DNA of 64,000 nt, taken from assembly GCA_030247855.1 (NCBI GenBank), contig JAPDRN010000080.1:62001-126000 (forward strand). Direction: 5' to 3'. A program made the translations under genes and the position numbers. The stretch comes from Knufia peltigerae (Eukaryota > Ascomycota > Eurotiomycetes > Chaetothyriales > Trichomeriaceae). Below the pieces are notes generated by a model, which was not told the origin of the DNA, did no database searches, and saw only the letters and a list, made by a program, of their open reading frames with translations. Shown here one piece after another: positions 29,904-39,858 of this stretch (positions are counted from its first letter, which is position 1; every line of letters begins with the position of its first letter).

Positions 29904-32136
29904 ATGTCGATCCAACTAGCCAAGCCCCAGGCCTCGAATTCGGGGCCAGGCGGTTCGAGAAATCGATCATTTGATGGATGCGCCACTGTATGCACCCACC
30001 CCGTTTCAAGGCCTGCTGGGGCAGCTTCACTGATTCTTTGGGGCATAGTGTCGCAGTCGACATGTCAAGTGCGATGAACGTCGTCCTGCCTGTTCCATGT
30101 GCGAGTATTTCGGCTTAGATTGTGCTGGGTATGAGAAGGGCGTCTTTTTCGATGGTGAACCTGCCACCGATGCGACGGGCGAAGGAATCGCTCGCTTTCG
30201 CCGGCCTTTGCTGACTGAGGATGAACGCAAGCGTATGAGTGCGTGGCTTGTGTCAAGCGTGCCTCACCAATCGGTTTTGTGTGTCCTTTCTCAGATTGAC
30301 GACGAGTGCGAGGAGGCGGCCGCTGAGCAACAGGTTCAAATCCAGTGCGGTCCGTTTGGCGCCTTCAAATTGACTCTGCTTCCGTGGATTCATTCTGACG
30401 AGAAAGCTACGACCGAAGAACTCCTCGATCCGAGTTCTCCGACGGAAGAGTTGGTGCGGCTCAATGACGAGCGTCTCGTATCGACTGAGGCATCCCTGTC
30501 GCCGTGGACCCAAGATCTGGTCCAGGCCATTTTCAGTCAATCCGAGCAGATCTCGGTCCCAGCGTCTCCGGACTTTTGGAATACGACCTTGGACTCAAGC
30601 TGCATCCCGGAGATCTTCGACGAGCAGGTCCTCATGTCGGGAACTCAGGAGGTGTTCAGCACCCCATTGTCATCGCCGACCTACCACTTTTCAACTTTCA
30701 TGCCAGGGGCTGCGGCTCAGCTCAATCAGTCGATGATCATCCCTTCCGTTTCGTCCGTCATCAGCCCCAATGACAGCATTCCACAGGACGTGGTGACCCT
30801 GCTTAAACACTACACCACCACCGTCATCACTTTGCTCACGCCGCTCCGCCACACCAAAACACCCTGGCACATTCTCTTCATTCCTCACATCCGATATTGC
30901 CTGGCGGCTCTGACCCTCGGCGAGCAGTTGGACCACGCCAGCCTGACCGCCTTCTATGGAACCTTGGCCATCAGCGCCTTCAGCCTAGGTGGGGTCTCTC
31001 AGTCTCAGTCCTGGCGCGACAAGGGCAAGACTTTTCAACAAAGCGCGCGAGAGCACGCCCGCCTGATGCTGGGAACGGCATATTCCGTTCCCAAACCCGC
31101 CAAATACAAGTCTATCTTGATGGCGCTTCTCGCAATGGTCCAGCTGTCCATGTTCGTCGGCACTCGCGATCAAACCGACTGCTACCTGTTGGAGGCGGAA
31201 AAATTTATCCGGCTCAAAGGCCTCAACCGCAAAAAATCCCGCAAGGTTCGACTGCTTCATCATTGTTACGTCTTTGAGCGACTATTTCACGAAAGCATCT
31301 TCATCTGTGGAGCTAACTCCACACAACGTCGACATGTGCGCAAAGCCATCGAGTCCAGTGGGCTGGCGGTCCACAGCCGAGACAGTCTCTCCTTCCGGCT
31401 CCCAACGTGGACGAACTTGGACGAGGAGTGGTCCACATTGAAAAGCCAGGAAGCCGGCGAAAATGACCTGCATCTGGAACGGCCTGGGGAGTTCCCGCCG
31501 ACCCTCTACCCCGAAATATTCGCCTTTCCGGAGCCGTGGCTCCTGTTGCTGTCACTCACTATTCGTCTGGGCAAGGAGAAAGATTATGCTGAGGCTGAGG
31601 GCGTGACGGATGCGCTCAGCTTAAAGGTCTTTGCCAGTCGCGCTAAAGCTGTGGAACGACGCATCCATCATCTACAAGTCCAGCGGTTCACCGACACGGC
31701 GTATCCTTCCAGCAGCTTACAGTCACCACGGGATCGGGACGTGCTGAACAATATGCTCGATGCCGTCCAGCAAGCGTTGATCATTTACTTCCACCGACGC
31801 ATCCACGATCTAGACGCCTCGTTGTTGCAACAGAAGGTGGTCGGCGTGCGGGATTGTCTGCTGCGCTGCGAATTTGCGGATCCCACCGTGGTACACGGCT
31901 CCGCAGGGTTTCTCTGGCCGGCCTTCATCGCAGCATGTGAGGCCGAGGACCCCGAGGTGCAAGTCTCCTTCTCTCATTGGTTCAAGACCTCGGCGCAGCG
32001 AAGTGGTCTGTCTTGCTTTACCAAAACTCTCCAAAGTATTGAGCAGATTTGGCAGGAGAAGCAGACTTCGAGCGGATCGAGCATCACTTGGCTGGATATT
32101 ATGAAGGGAAATATTTTGACAGACTACCACCTTTGA
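29904..32136 (+). CDS. Zn(II)2Cys6 regulator A (Fungal_trans_2 type)
   Basis: Two exons, 29904-29987 and 30049-32136, give 723 residues. The 61-bp intron starts GTATGC and ends GGGCATAG. The zinc cluster crosses the junction: FDGCAT in exon 1, CRSRHVKCDERRPACSMC in exon 2, then a sixth Cys in FGLDC, giving the spacing C-x2-C-x6-C-x6-C-x2-C-x6-C. Without the first exon the DNA-binding domain lacks its first cysteine. The remainder is of the Fungal_trans_2 type found in ARG81/ArcA-like regulators, with conserved stretches PWHILFIPHIRYCLAALTLG and ALLAMVQLSMFVGTRDQ between about residues 260 and 400. It sits divergent from SDR-1 and convergent with SDR-2, in the middle of the metabolic block, and is a good candidate for its pathway regulator. 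Confidence 0.85.
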
Positions 32137-32361
32137 AAGATGGCGGTGGACAGACCTGTTTTGACTCTATTGCGTAGAAATGGTGGATGAAATGTATGAT
32201 TGTATGATTGTATATATAAATATGCCAGAAGGCCCAAGTCAATTTCGAGTGACAGACACGCACATTGAAAAAGTCCCGAAACGTGTGGACGAGATGTCGC
32301 AGAGTGTTACCATGGCCATGACCCTCCGCTTGCCATGAACCTTGGCTGATTGCTCTATCGC

Positions 32362-33174
32362 TTATCGCTCAGTATACCCGCCGTCCACGAAAAGCGTCGT
32401 TCCTGTGACAAAGGAGCTTCGTCCCCCCGACAGGTAGACCACCCCGTCCGCAATCTCTTCGGGTTTTCCCATGCGTTGCATAGGAACCGCAGTATCAACC
32501 CTCTCCATCATGGCCTGCAAGACCAGCGGCGATTTCGTCGTCATGGGCGTCTCCGTATACCCGGGGCAAATGGCATTGATTCTCAAGCCGTCTTTGGCAT
32601 AATCTTCAGATGCCGTCCGAGTGAGGCCGATGACGCCGTGTTTGGTCGCCGTGTATGCCGTGGACATGGGAATTCCCACGACGCCCTGGATCGACCCGAA
32701 GTTGACAATCGATCCCCGCTGCAGTGGACGACCGTCGATGTTGGAGAGAATCGGGTCCTGCTTCAACATGATCCTCGCGCTCGCCCGGAGGACGAAGAAA
32801 GTCCCCGTCAAATTGATGTCCACAATCCTCTGCCAGTCACTCGTTTCCGCGAATGCCGCGCCTCCCTGGTGTTTCATGGCGATCCCCGCCGCGTTGATCA
32901 CATAGTCGAGACGGCCGAACTTGGTGGCGATGTCGGCCACGGTTTGGTTCACTTGATTCTCATCCGTGACGTCCACCACGTACACGTCGACTCGACATCG
33001 CCGAGTTTGGTCTGGCTCGGCATTTTCAACCTCCTTCTGCACGGCCACCAGTGCATCGTGATTCACGTCCAACAAGGCGATTCCCGCCGCACCGTCCTTT
33101 GCGAACGTCTTGGCACATGCTCTGCCAATGCCCGACGCGGCACCAGTGATCAAGGCGAAGCCTGGCACATCCAT
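32362..33174 (-). CDS. Short-chain dehydrogenase/reductase (SDR-2)
   Basis: A single-exon 270-residue classical SDR. Cofactor-binding TGAASGIG at residues 10-17, DVNHD acidic residue after strand 2 (suggesting NAD(H) preference), NAAGIA near 93, catalytic Ser in NFGSIQG, YTATK (Tyr and Lys) near 168, PG motif in ICPGYTETPM, and C-terminal FVDGGYTER. It is similar to bacterial-type 3-oxoacyl-ACP reductase/cyclic-alcohol dehydrogenases. In this block it could oxidise an alcohol to the ketone that a BVMO uses, or act on the opened product. It converges on regulator A with a 225-bp gap and is divergent from BVMO-2. It lacks introns, unlike SDR-1 and SDR-3, and is a different subfamily. Confidence 0.9.
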   Translation of the reverse strand: MDVPGFALITGAASGIGRACAKTFAKDGAAGIALLDVNHDALVAVQKEVENAEPDQTRRCRVDVYVVDVTDENQVNQTVADIATKFGRLDYVINAAGIAMKHQGGAAFAETSDWQRIVDINLTGTFFVLRASARIMLKQDPILSNIDGRPLQRGSIVNFGSIQGVVGIPMSTAYTATKHGVIGLTRTASEDYAKDGLRINAICPGYTETPMTTKSPLVLQAMMERVDTAVPMQRMGKPEEIADGVVYLSGGRSSFVTGTTLFVDGGYTER

Positions 33175-33716
33175 CTTGAGTCAAACTGGCAGGAAAAGCC
33201 TGAGGCGTTGATTTGAAGAGAATTGACTCGGGAGATTTCCCAGCATGATTCTGTGTTGAGTTACTTGTACTCCGTAGTTCGAGTCGGTGGAGGAGTGCCC
33301 GCCGAAACCTCATTGGCCCGGGGAAACTTGCCTAATACCTTACAAGTCCCGCAACTCAGTATCGCAGAGCTCTGGCATGCTCGTGATAGCCAGTGGTAGA
33401 GCATAAAATGACCCAAGACCTCATGGGCCTCCTCTCGATGCGTTACATTGAACACCGATCCACACTTGTTGGAGCAGGGCTGCACTCTTGTTGCTGCCCG
33501 AGGCATCTACCCGTCAAGCCAAGTGGTGGCTCAACGCGGCGAAGGCGGCATCACCCTGTTACCCGATTGGGGGTGAGGCGCGACGCAAATGTCCCATCTG
33601 TTGGCCCATCGCCCCAAGCTGAGAAAACCCCACGATTCTTTCTTAGTTTTCTGGCGCGGCACTTCAAGAGGTCGTTCACGCGGCCCATGAATGCTCATGA
33701 TTTTAGTCAGGCTATG

Positions 33717-33820
33717 GGGAGATCGAGAATGGAACTAGAGCAATACTCGAATACTGTGTTTCCCGTAACAAGAGTAGGGTCTGCAATTTTGTTCAGACTT
33801 TGAGGGTGAGTCGCAAGCAG
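33717..33820 (+). repeat. Dispersed repeat, segment A, copy 2
   Basis: Begins GGGGAGATCGAGAATGG and ends GTGAGTCGCAAGCAG. Aligns over its length to 14303-14405. Segment B follows 17 bp later, so this is the most complete A-B unit in the window. Confidence 0.68.
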
Positions 33821-33837
33821 GTTGCCTGAAATGCTAC

Positions 33838-33878
33838 ACCGTGATTATTGTTCTCAGCCTTGTCCCGCTGGAACATTA
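33838..33878 (+). repeat. Dispersed repeat, segment B, copy 2
   Basis: Begins ACCGTGATTATTGTTCTCAG, which is identical over these 20 bases to the copy at 47482. Confidence 0.68.
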
Positions 33879-33907
33879 GAACAGAGTGATGCCGCCCTTA
33901 CTCATTT

Positions 33908-33940
33908 TTATCTTATCAGAGATAAGGTAAATTCAGATAA
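33908..33940. promoter_or_regulatory. Cluster of four GATA sites
   Basis: TTATC at 33908-33912 and 33913-33917, GATAA at 33921-33925 and 33936-33940. The middle two form a 6+6 inverted repeat with a 3-bp centre. Fungal GATA factors such as AreA often bind paired sites; function here is inferred. Confidence 0.45.
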
Positions 33941-34634
33941 GATGTCACAGTCACTAAGGCTTTAATGGCGCGACACTAATCGAGATACTTAGGCTCGATT
34001 TGTGAGGGCAATAAATGCCTGCGGATACGCACCAATAATAACCATGTTGAGATGTAGATTGGCCTGCACTGTACGCTGTACTTTTCTGGGGAAAGCTGAG
34101 GACACCGCTTCGGACAGACGGTCTTCTCAGCCTCAGTCTTCAATTGGTGCTATTTTGATCAACGCAGACACCGAAGAAACCAAGGGTCTCTTTCGGAGAT
34201 TCCAAAGATGCCACATCTCCGTTGAAATGCCTGACCTCGGATCCGGTTTGTCAGTTGCTTTCAGCTCGCTTTGGCCCTAACTTGGTTCATCGGCGCTCTC
34301 GGAGAAGTCCAGTGCAAGCGAACAAGAAGGAACTTGTAAGAGAATGCAGGTCGGCACGCCAACAATAGAGCTCTGTGATGGCGCCTTCGGAATTAATGGC
34401 TAGTCGAGGCTGTCATTACCTCGGACGGTCAGACTGCAGCACCTTGCCCACACACAGGTCCAGAATAAGATAGGTGGGTCCGTACAAACCGAGGAACGGA
34501 GAAAGATGAAGTGATGGATTGTTCAAGACACGCTGGAAAGAGCTGTAGATGTGCATCGATTGTCAAAGTCTTATTCCAAAAAACAAAGAAAATTATCTGA
34601 GTAGGAACGAATACCGTCAGACTCTCCCAGCACG

Positions 34635-36936
34635 ATGATTGCTGCCAACGAATCGCAGACTGACTGGTCGACACCCAGCCAAAAGTCCATCGATGATGAC
34701 CGCCCCATCAAAGTGATTTGCATAGGAGCGGGTATCTCTGGCATGCTTACTGCCATCCGATTTCCTCAGAAGATCAAGAATCTAGAGCTTGTGATCTACG
34801 ACAAATCGGACGACATTGGTGGGACGTGGCATGAGAATCGGTATGGTCACCCACCCATAGTGCTATACAAGTTTCCCACGCCATGGACGCTAATACATGT
34901 GTTTCCAGCTACCCTGGTGTGGCCTGTGATATTCCTGCCCATAGTTACCAATTCACATTTGCGAACAACCTCAACTGGAGTTCTTTCTACGCTGCAGGCC
35001 CAGAAATTCATCGCTACCTGAAAAATGTAGCTCGGCGATACGATGTTGAGCGCTATGTCAAATTGCGGCATCTTTTTCTTGGGGCCCAGTGGCAGGCGTC
35101 GGACGGGAAATGGGAGGTCGAGATTGAAGATCTCGAGAAGGGAAGAGTACGCAAACCACTTTCTTCTGCCAAAATAAGAATCAACGATACAAATAGCCCC
35201 ACAGGTGCTGACAGGGGCTTTAGAAATTCACTGATCGGGCAGACATATTCATCAAAGCTACCGGAATCCTGAATAGGTGGGAGTGGCCAGACATTCCAGG
35301 CCTTCGCAATTTCAAAGGAACTCTACTACACTCAGCGGACCGAAAGAGCTGGGAAACTCCGCTGGATCCCAAAGGGAAAAGAATAGCTGTCATCGGAGGG
35401 GGCTCATCAGGAATTCAGATTGTGCCTCAGCTCCAGCCTACCGCGGCTCGAATCGACCATTACATGAAGGGTAAGACGTGGGTGTCGCCTGTTGGCTATG
35501 GATCCGACAAATCCAACCGAGGAGTGACAGATAACTGTAAGTCTCCTTCTGTCCAGGAGATCCGGTGGCACAAGGTGACCAGGTGAGATTGACTTGCGTC
35601 CAGACAAATATTCGGCCGATGAGCTCAGGATGTACCGTGAGAAGCCCGAAGAGTATCTCAGATACCGTCGGGAAATTGAACGAATCATGAACGCCAAACC
35701 CGAAATCTTGTTCAAGGGCACCGAAGAGCAAAAGGCCTTCTTTGTGCTTAATGATGAGTCGATGAAGCAAAAACTCTCCAAGAAGCCACATATCTATGAG
35801 AGCATGCGGCCGGACTTTTCGCCTTTCTGCCGCCGGCTAACTCCTGGTCCTGGCTTCTTGGAAGCACTAGTCGAGGACAACGTGGATTTCATAGGTTGTG
35901 GCATCGACGCCGTCGTGGAGAATGGTATCAAGGCGAATGATGGAAGGGTGCGCGAAGTGGATGTCATCATCTGTGCCACGGGCTACGACACGTATGTTCT
36001 TTATGCCCTTGGCTTCCTGCGTCGGATCAGGTGTTATTTGCGCTAGCTGATTGACGGTGAGCAGATCCATGGAAAACGAACCACCCATAGTCGGACTCGA
36101 CGGGACGACCCTCGCCGATATGTGGGATCCAGACCCAAGAGCCTATCTTTCGATTTGTGTGCCGAAAATGCCAAACTTCTTCATCTACTTTGGCCCCAAT
36201 GGTGGCGCCGGATCCGGGTCGGCAATCTTCTTCCTCGAATCCGTGACACTCTACCTCGTTAAGCTTGTGAAGAAGATCCAGCGAGAATACCTAAAGTCCA
36301 TGGTCGTTACGTATGTAGAAATACCTCCCATCACCTTTTTCCTTGACATGCACCATCTGTTGGACCTCAAGCATGAATTCAAAGTCGCGAGCATATATGA
36401 CTGACCTTGTGTGAATTGAGCAGTGAGAAGGCCACCGGAGACTTTGTCAGACACGTCAACGAATACTTTTCCAAAACAGTCTTCACCGAAACCGTACGTT
36501 CCAGAAACCTCTGTTTCCTTGTTGTTCCATTCCTCCCTCTCTCCTCCTCCTCCCACTCTCGGTGCCCCCTCCAGCTAACAAAAAACAGTGCAAATCCTGG
36601 TTCAAACGCAACAAGGAGAATGGACGTGTTACCGCGCTGTGGCCGGGTGCCTCTATACATACCCAGAAGGCTCTGGAAAACCCCCGCTTCGAAGATTTTG
36701 AATACGAATATCTCGAAGTCTTGGGCTCCAACACCATGGCGTGGCTGGGCAACGGAACAACCGTGGCCCAGGTCAGTGGGCAGGATACTACCGCTTACCT
36801 AGTTGACAATGACACACCACCGCCCATTGTGGAGGGGATCCATGAATGGGACGATGATGGCCAGGGGTGCTTGCCCCATGACCTTGCGACACATCTTGAA
36901 GTCGATGCTCCGGAAGCTGTGGTCGGAGGAGTGTAG
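34635..36936 (+). CDS. Baeyer-Villiger monooxygenase, stcW/moxY-like (BVMO-2)
   Basis: Seven exons: 34635-34840, 34909-35146, 35224-35536, 35604-35991, 36065-36310, 36424-36493, 36589-36936, giving 602 residues. Introns run 67-113 bp and all phases agree. Motifs: GAGISG, GGTWHENRYPGVACDIPAH across the first junction, KATGILNRWEWPDIPGL, NADPH-binding GGGSSGIQ, and ICATGYDTS across the fourth junction. The wording DIPAHSYQFTF and the tail CKSWFKRNKENGRVTALWPG match the stcW/moxY group of fungal BVMOs rather than the cyclohexanone type. The fingerprint is stretched: FKGTLLHSADRKSW has six residues between His and Trp instead of three. The gene faces SDR-2 across a long divergent promoter and converges on a sugar transporter. 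Substrate unknown; likely a polycyclic or side-chain ketone. Confidence 0.87.
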
Positions 36937-37555
36937 GATATTCCGCCGGACTATTGACGTGATGCGGAGAGTGAAACTGGCAAAAAACCAGATGGAACCT
37001 CTTAAAGTAGGGAATAATACACAGTTTTATGGGTGAAAAACCTCACCGATTTTATACCTACCGTAGTCTTTGACCGCGATGAATTGGTCTTGACTTTGTG
37101 AAATCCTTCACGTCAACCGAAAAAACTGCTCATTCCTCGACCAAATGGCCTTTGGTCTTTGTTAAATTTACTGAAATTGATTTCGTATGTCGCATTTGAA
37201 ACAAATCTGCAGACCATGACTGCCTCCCACTAACTGTCTCTGGGCCAATCTATTGCTCCAGAATTGATCTAACGGCCACAGTGCTTTCCCAGCGGCCCAG
37301 CAGATATCGCATTGCAACCAAAAAGACGATGAGCCAGCAAAGTCACAGTCCAAGCTCCGCTTCGTACGATTACTGCTATCGAGGAAACAATGACAAGGTA
37401 AAACTAACATTTATCTATACATTTGACTCGTTCTCGTTCTGGTTTACATAGGGCTGGACAAAGTGGTTGCAATCTGTGGTCGACGCCAAATATTCCATCT
37501 CGAAAGGGTGACATCTTCGGCAGCCCAGCATTTCTAGGAAGGGTGAACAGCAGGC
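36937..37555. other. Convergent intergenic spacer
   Basis: 619 bp between the stops of BVMO-2 (+) and the sugar transporter (-). No gene was recognised. Confidence 0.5.
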
Positions 37556-39202
37556 TCAAGACGAATACTCATACTGTGCATGTGAGGGGTCGGCATGATC
37601 TCCTTTCTCATCTCTTTGACCTGTCAGGACCGCTTCCCCGTCCTCTTTGTCGTCCTTGTGGCGGCGCAGCTTCTCCTCCAGCTCAGCACGATGTTCTGGT
37701 TTGGCGTAGAGGTAGTCAATTTCTTCCAAAGTAAGGCCCTTTGTTTCCTTGACGAAGAAGTAGATGAAAAACACCTGCAAGACGTTGCCGATGCAGAAGA
37801 GAAGGTAGAATTTCCATCCGGCATGCGTGATGCCAATTGGGCCAACCTGTGTGAGGGAAACAGCGAATTGTTAGCCCAATGATATCCCACGCATTGATGC
37901 TCGCTGGGTTGGACCAGCAAACAGTGTGCGGCTTACCTTGACCACCACAAACGTCATGAGCCACTCCATACCCACAGACAGCGCCGAGCCTGCGTGGCGC
38001 AGATGAAGCGGAGTCACTTCAGCAGCGTACAGGAAAGGCAGACCGCACCATGAACAACCGTAGCAGAACTCGAATAAGAAGATAAAGACGACCGACGCCG
38101 TCAAGGAGGAGTTGTTGTACACTCCGAGCCCGATGGTGTAGCAGATCATGCAGATTGAGCAACCCACGGCTCCCCAGAGCAAGACAGGCCGCCGACCCAG
38201 GACCTCGACTGACCAGATGGCGGTCAGCGTGCCACCCCAGAAGACGAGGGACAAGCCTCCCGAGGTGATGCCTGCCTGATTCTGAGTCATGCCGAGATTG
38301 TTGATGAAGAGGTACGAGGCGTAGTACGCGATGAGGCAGATGCCCCCAAGCTGTTGGAAGAACTGGATCAGAATGCAAATCCAGATCCGCCATGTTGCGT
38401 TGACAGGCGACCGATCGAAGAAGACGTCTGTGATCCTGAATTTGACCTCATGTTCCACCTCCAGAGCCTGCATGACCTCGCGACGATGCTGCAGAACGGT
38501 GGGGTGGTCGATGGCCACGTTGAAGATGCGAGCAATGACCGAGTCTGCCTCCTCGAGGTGGCCTTTGCTGTACAGGTATCGTGGCGATTCCGGCAGCAAC
38601 AGAATGGTTCCGAGTGTGAGGACACAGAAGACCATCTGAAAATAGAGTGGAAGGCGCCAAACGATCGCCCCCGTCATGTTCTTGACAGTCCCATAGTCGA
38701 ACCAGTAAGCAATGACCAGCCCGAGAATGACGATCGATATCTGGACCGACACGAGGGCGCCGCGGCGAGAGGCGTGGGCACATTCCGACACCCAAACCGG
38801 GATGATGGAAGAGTTGATCCCCGTGCCAAATCCACCCACGACGCGACCGGCAATCATCATCGCGACCGACGTCGCTCCGCCTTGAAGTCCAGCACCGAGA
38901 ATCAGAAGACAGCATCCGATCATCACCAGGACGCGGCGGCCGACCTTCATGCCGAAGATCGCGGTCCCGATACAGCCAACCAGACAGCCGATGTCGTAGA
39001 TGGCCACCACGGTCCCTTGCAGGTTGGCGTCCGCGGGCGCGATCCCAAGCCCGTTCAGCAGCTGCGGTGTCGCGATCAGACCTCCAAACACTCCCTGGTC
39101 GTAGCCAAACAGCAGAAAAGCCATGGCGGACGAGAGCATGATGCTGACTTGGAGCCACGCCCCTTTGAGGGAGCTACAATAGCCGACATGAAAGTTTTCC
39201 AT
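37556..39202 (-). CDS. MFS sugar/polyol transporter
   Basis: Exons 39202-37937 and 37846-37556 (90-bp intron between) give 518 residues. Twelve spans with sugar-porter signatures: FGYDQGVFGGL in span 1, MKVGRRVLVMIG (GRR loop), GRVVGGFGTGINSSIIPVWVSECA in spans 4-5, LPESPRYLYSKGHLEEA after span 6, QFFQQLGGICLIAYY in span 7, LGRRPVLL, and VKETKGLTLEEIDYLY after span 12. The start was placed at ATG 39202 (MENFHVGYC); upstream in-frame sequence has no ATG. It should import a hexose, polyol or similar hydroxylated compound by proton symport. Located between BVMO-2 and regulator B, it may carry the block's substrate. Specificity cannot be read from sequence. Confidence 0.88.
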
Positions 39203-39858
39203 CCTTACAGAGGTATGAAAAGGTACTAAGAAGCCCAATGCTTCGAAGCTGTTTGACGGATTGCACCTCGAGCTTATAATTATATCGCACCACCAACTGA
39301 TGCGTCTGCTCCATCAAGGGGCTCACAATAGCCAATGGGTCCATGGGCTGGAGCATTCCTCCAGGTATATACTCAAAATTCCGGGTCAGTGTACCTGGCA
39401 GATGTTCCCAGATACCGAGGAGAAAGATCTCCGAGTTCACCAATCTCCGACCCAGGAATTCCGGGCAGCCCCAGTTTTTCTGACCCCGTCGATAGGTCTG
39501 TCAATGACTGGTGGGTCTGGGGTATCCACAGGCAAGACGCTTCGTAGATCAAATTACCATTAGGAAGTCAAATGCTAGAACTTGTACTCTTGAAGTCTCT
39601 ACGGGGAGCAAAGATCCATGTTGCCTAGGGAAATTTTGTGCGCGAGCTCCGAAGGACCAACCATGTCTTCCTAACGATTTCAATCTCCAGCGCGGCAACA
39701 GATCATTAATTCGGGAAAGCAGGCGTTTCCTCAGACTTACAAGATATACATTGTTGAAAGACGTGGCTAGAATTGTTTCGCGCCTTTGAGAGACGCGCAG
39801 GCGTTCCTTATTCGATGTATATAAGCAAGGTACGGTAGAATGTGTGAAAAGGCCCCTT
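39203..39858. other. Intergenic, upstream of sugar transporter
   Basis: 656 bp between the transporter start and the regulator B stop, both minus strand. No gene recognised; it presumably carries the transporter promoter. Confidence 0.45.

Larger units (their letters stand above)
33175..34634. promoter_or_regulatory. Divergent promoter between SDR-2 and BVMO-2, with repeat and GATA cluster
   Basis: A long 1.46-kb divergent spacer. It holds TACGGAGT (minus strand, 33269-33276), a copy of the dispersed A-B repeat (33717-33878), and four GATA cores within 33 bp at 33908-33940, two of them forming a perfect inverted repeat CTTATC-AGA-GATAAG. No gene was recognised. Confidence 0.5.

Noticed and set aside
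35147..35242. Frameshift in BVMO-2 near 35.2 kb
   Set aside because: An intron at 35147-35223 (donor GTACGC, branch GTGCTGAC, acceptor TTTAG) restores KFTDRADIFIKATG, so the gene is intact.
38354..39229. 291-codon frame on the plus strand
   Set aside because: Antisense to the sugar transporter, charged and repetitive in composition, no motif.
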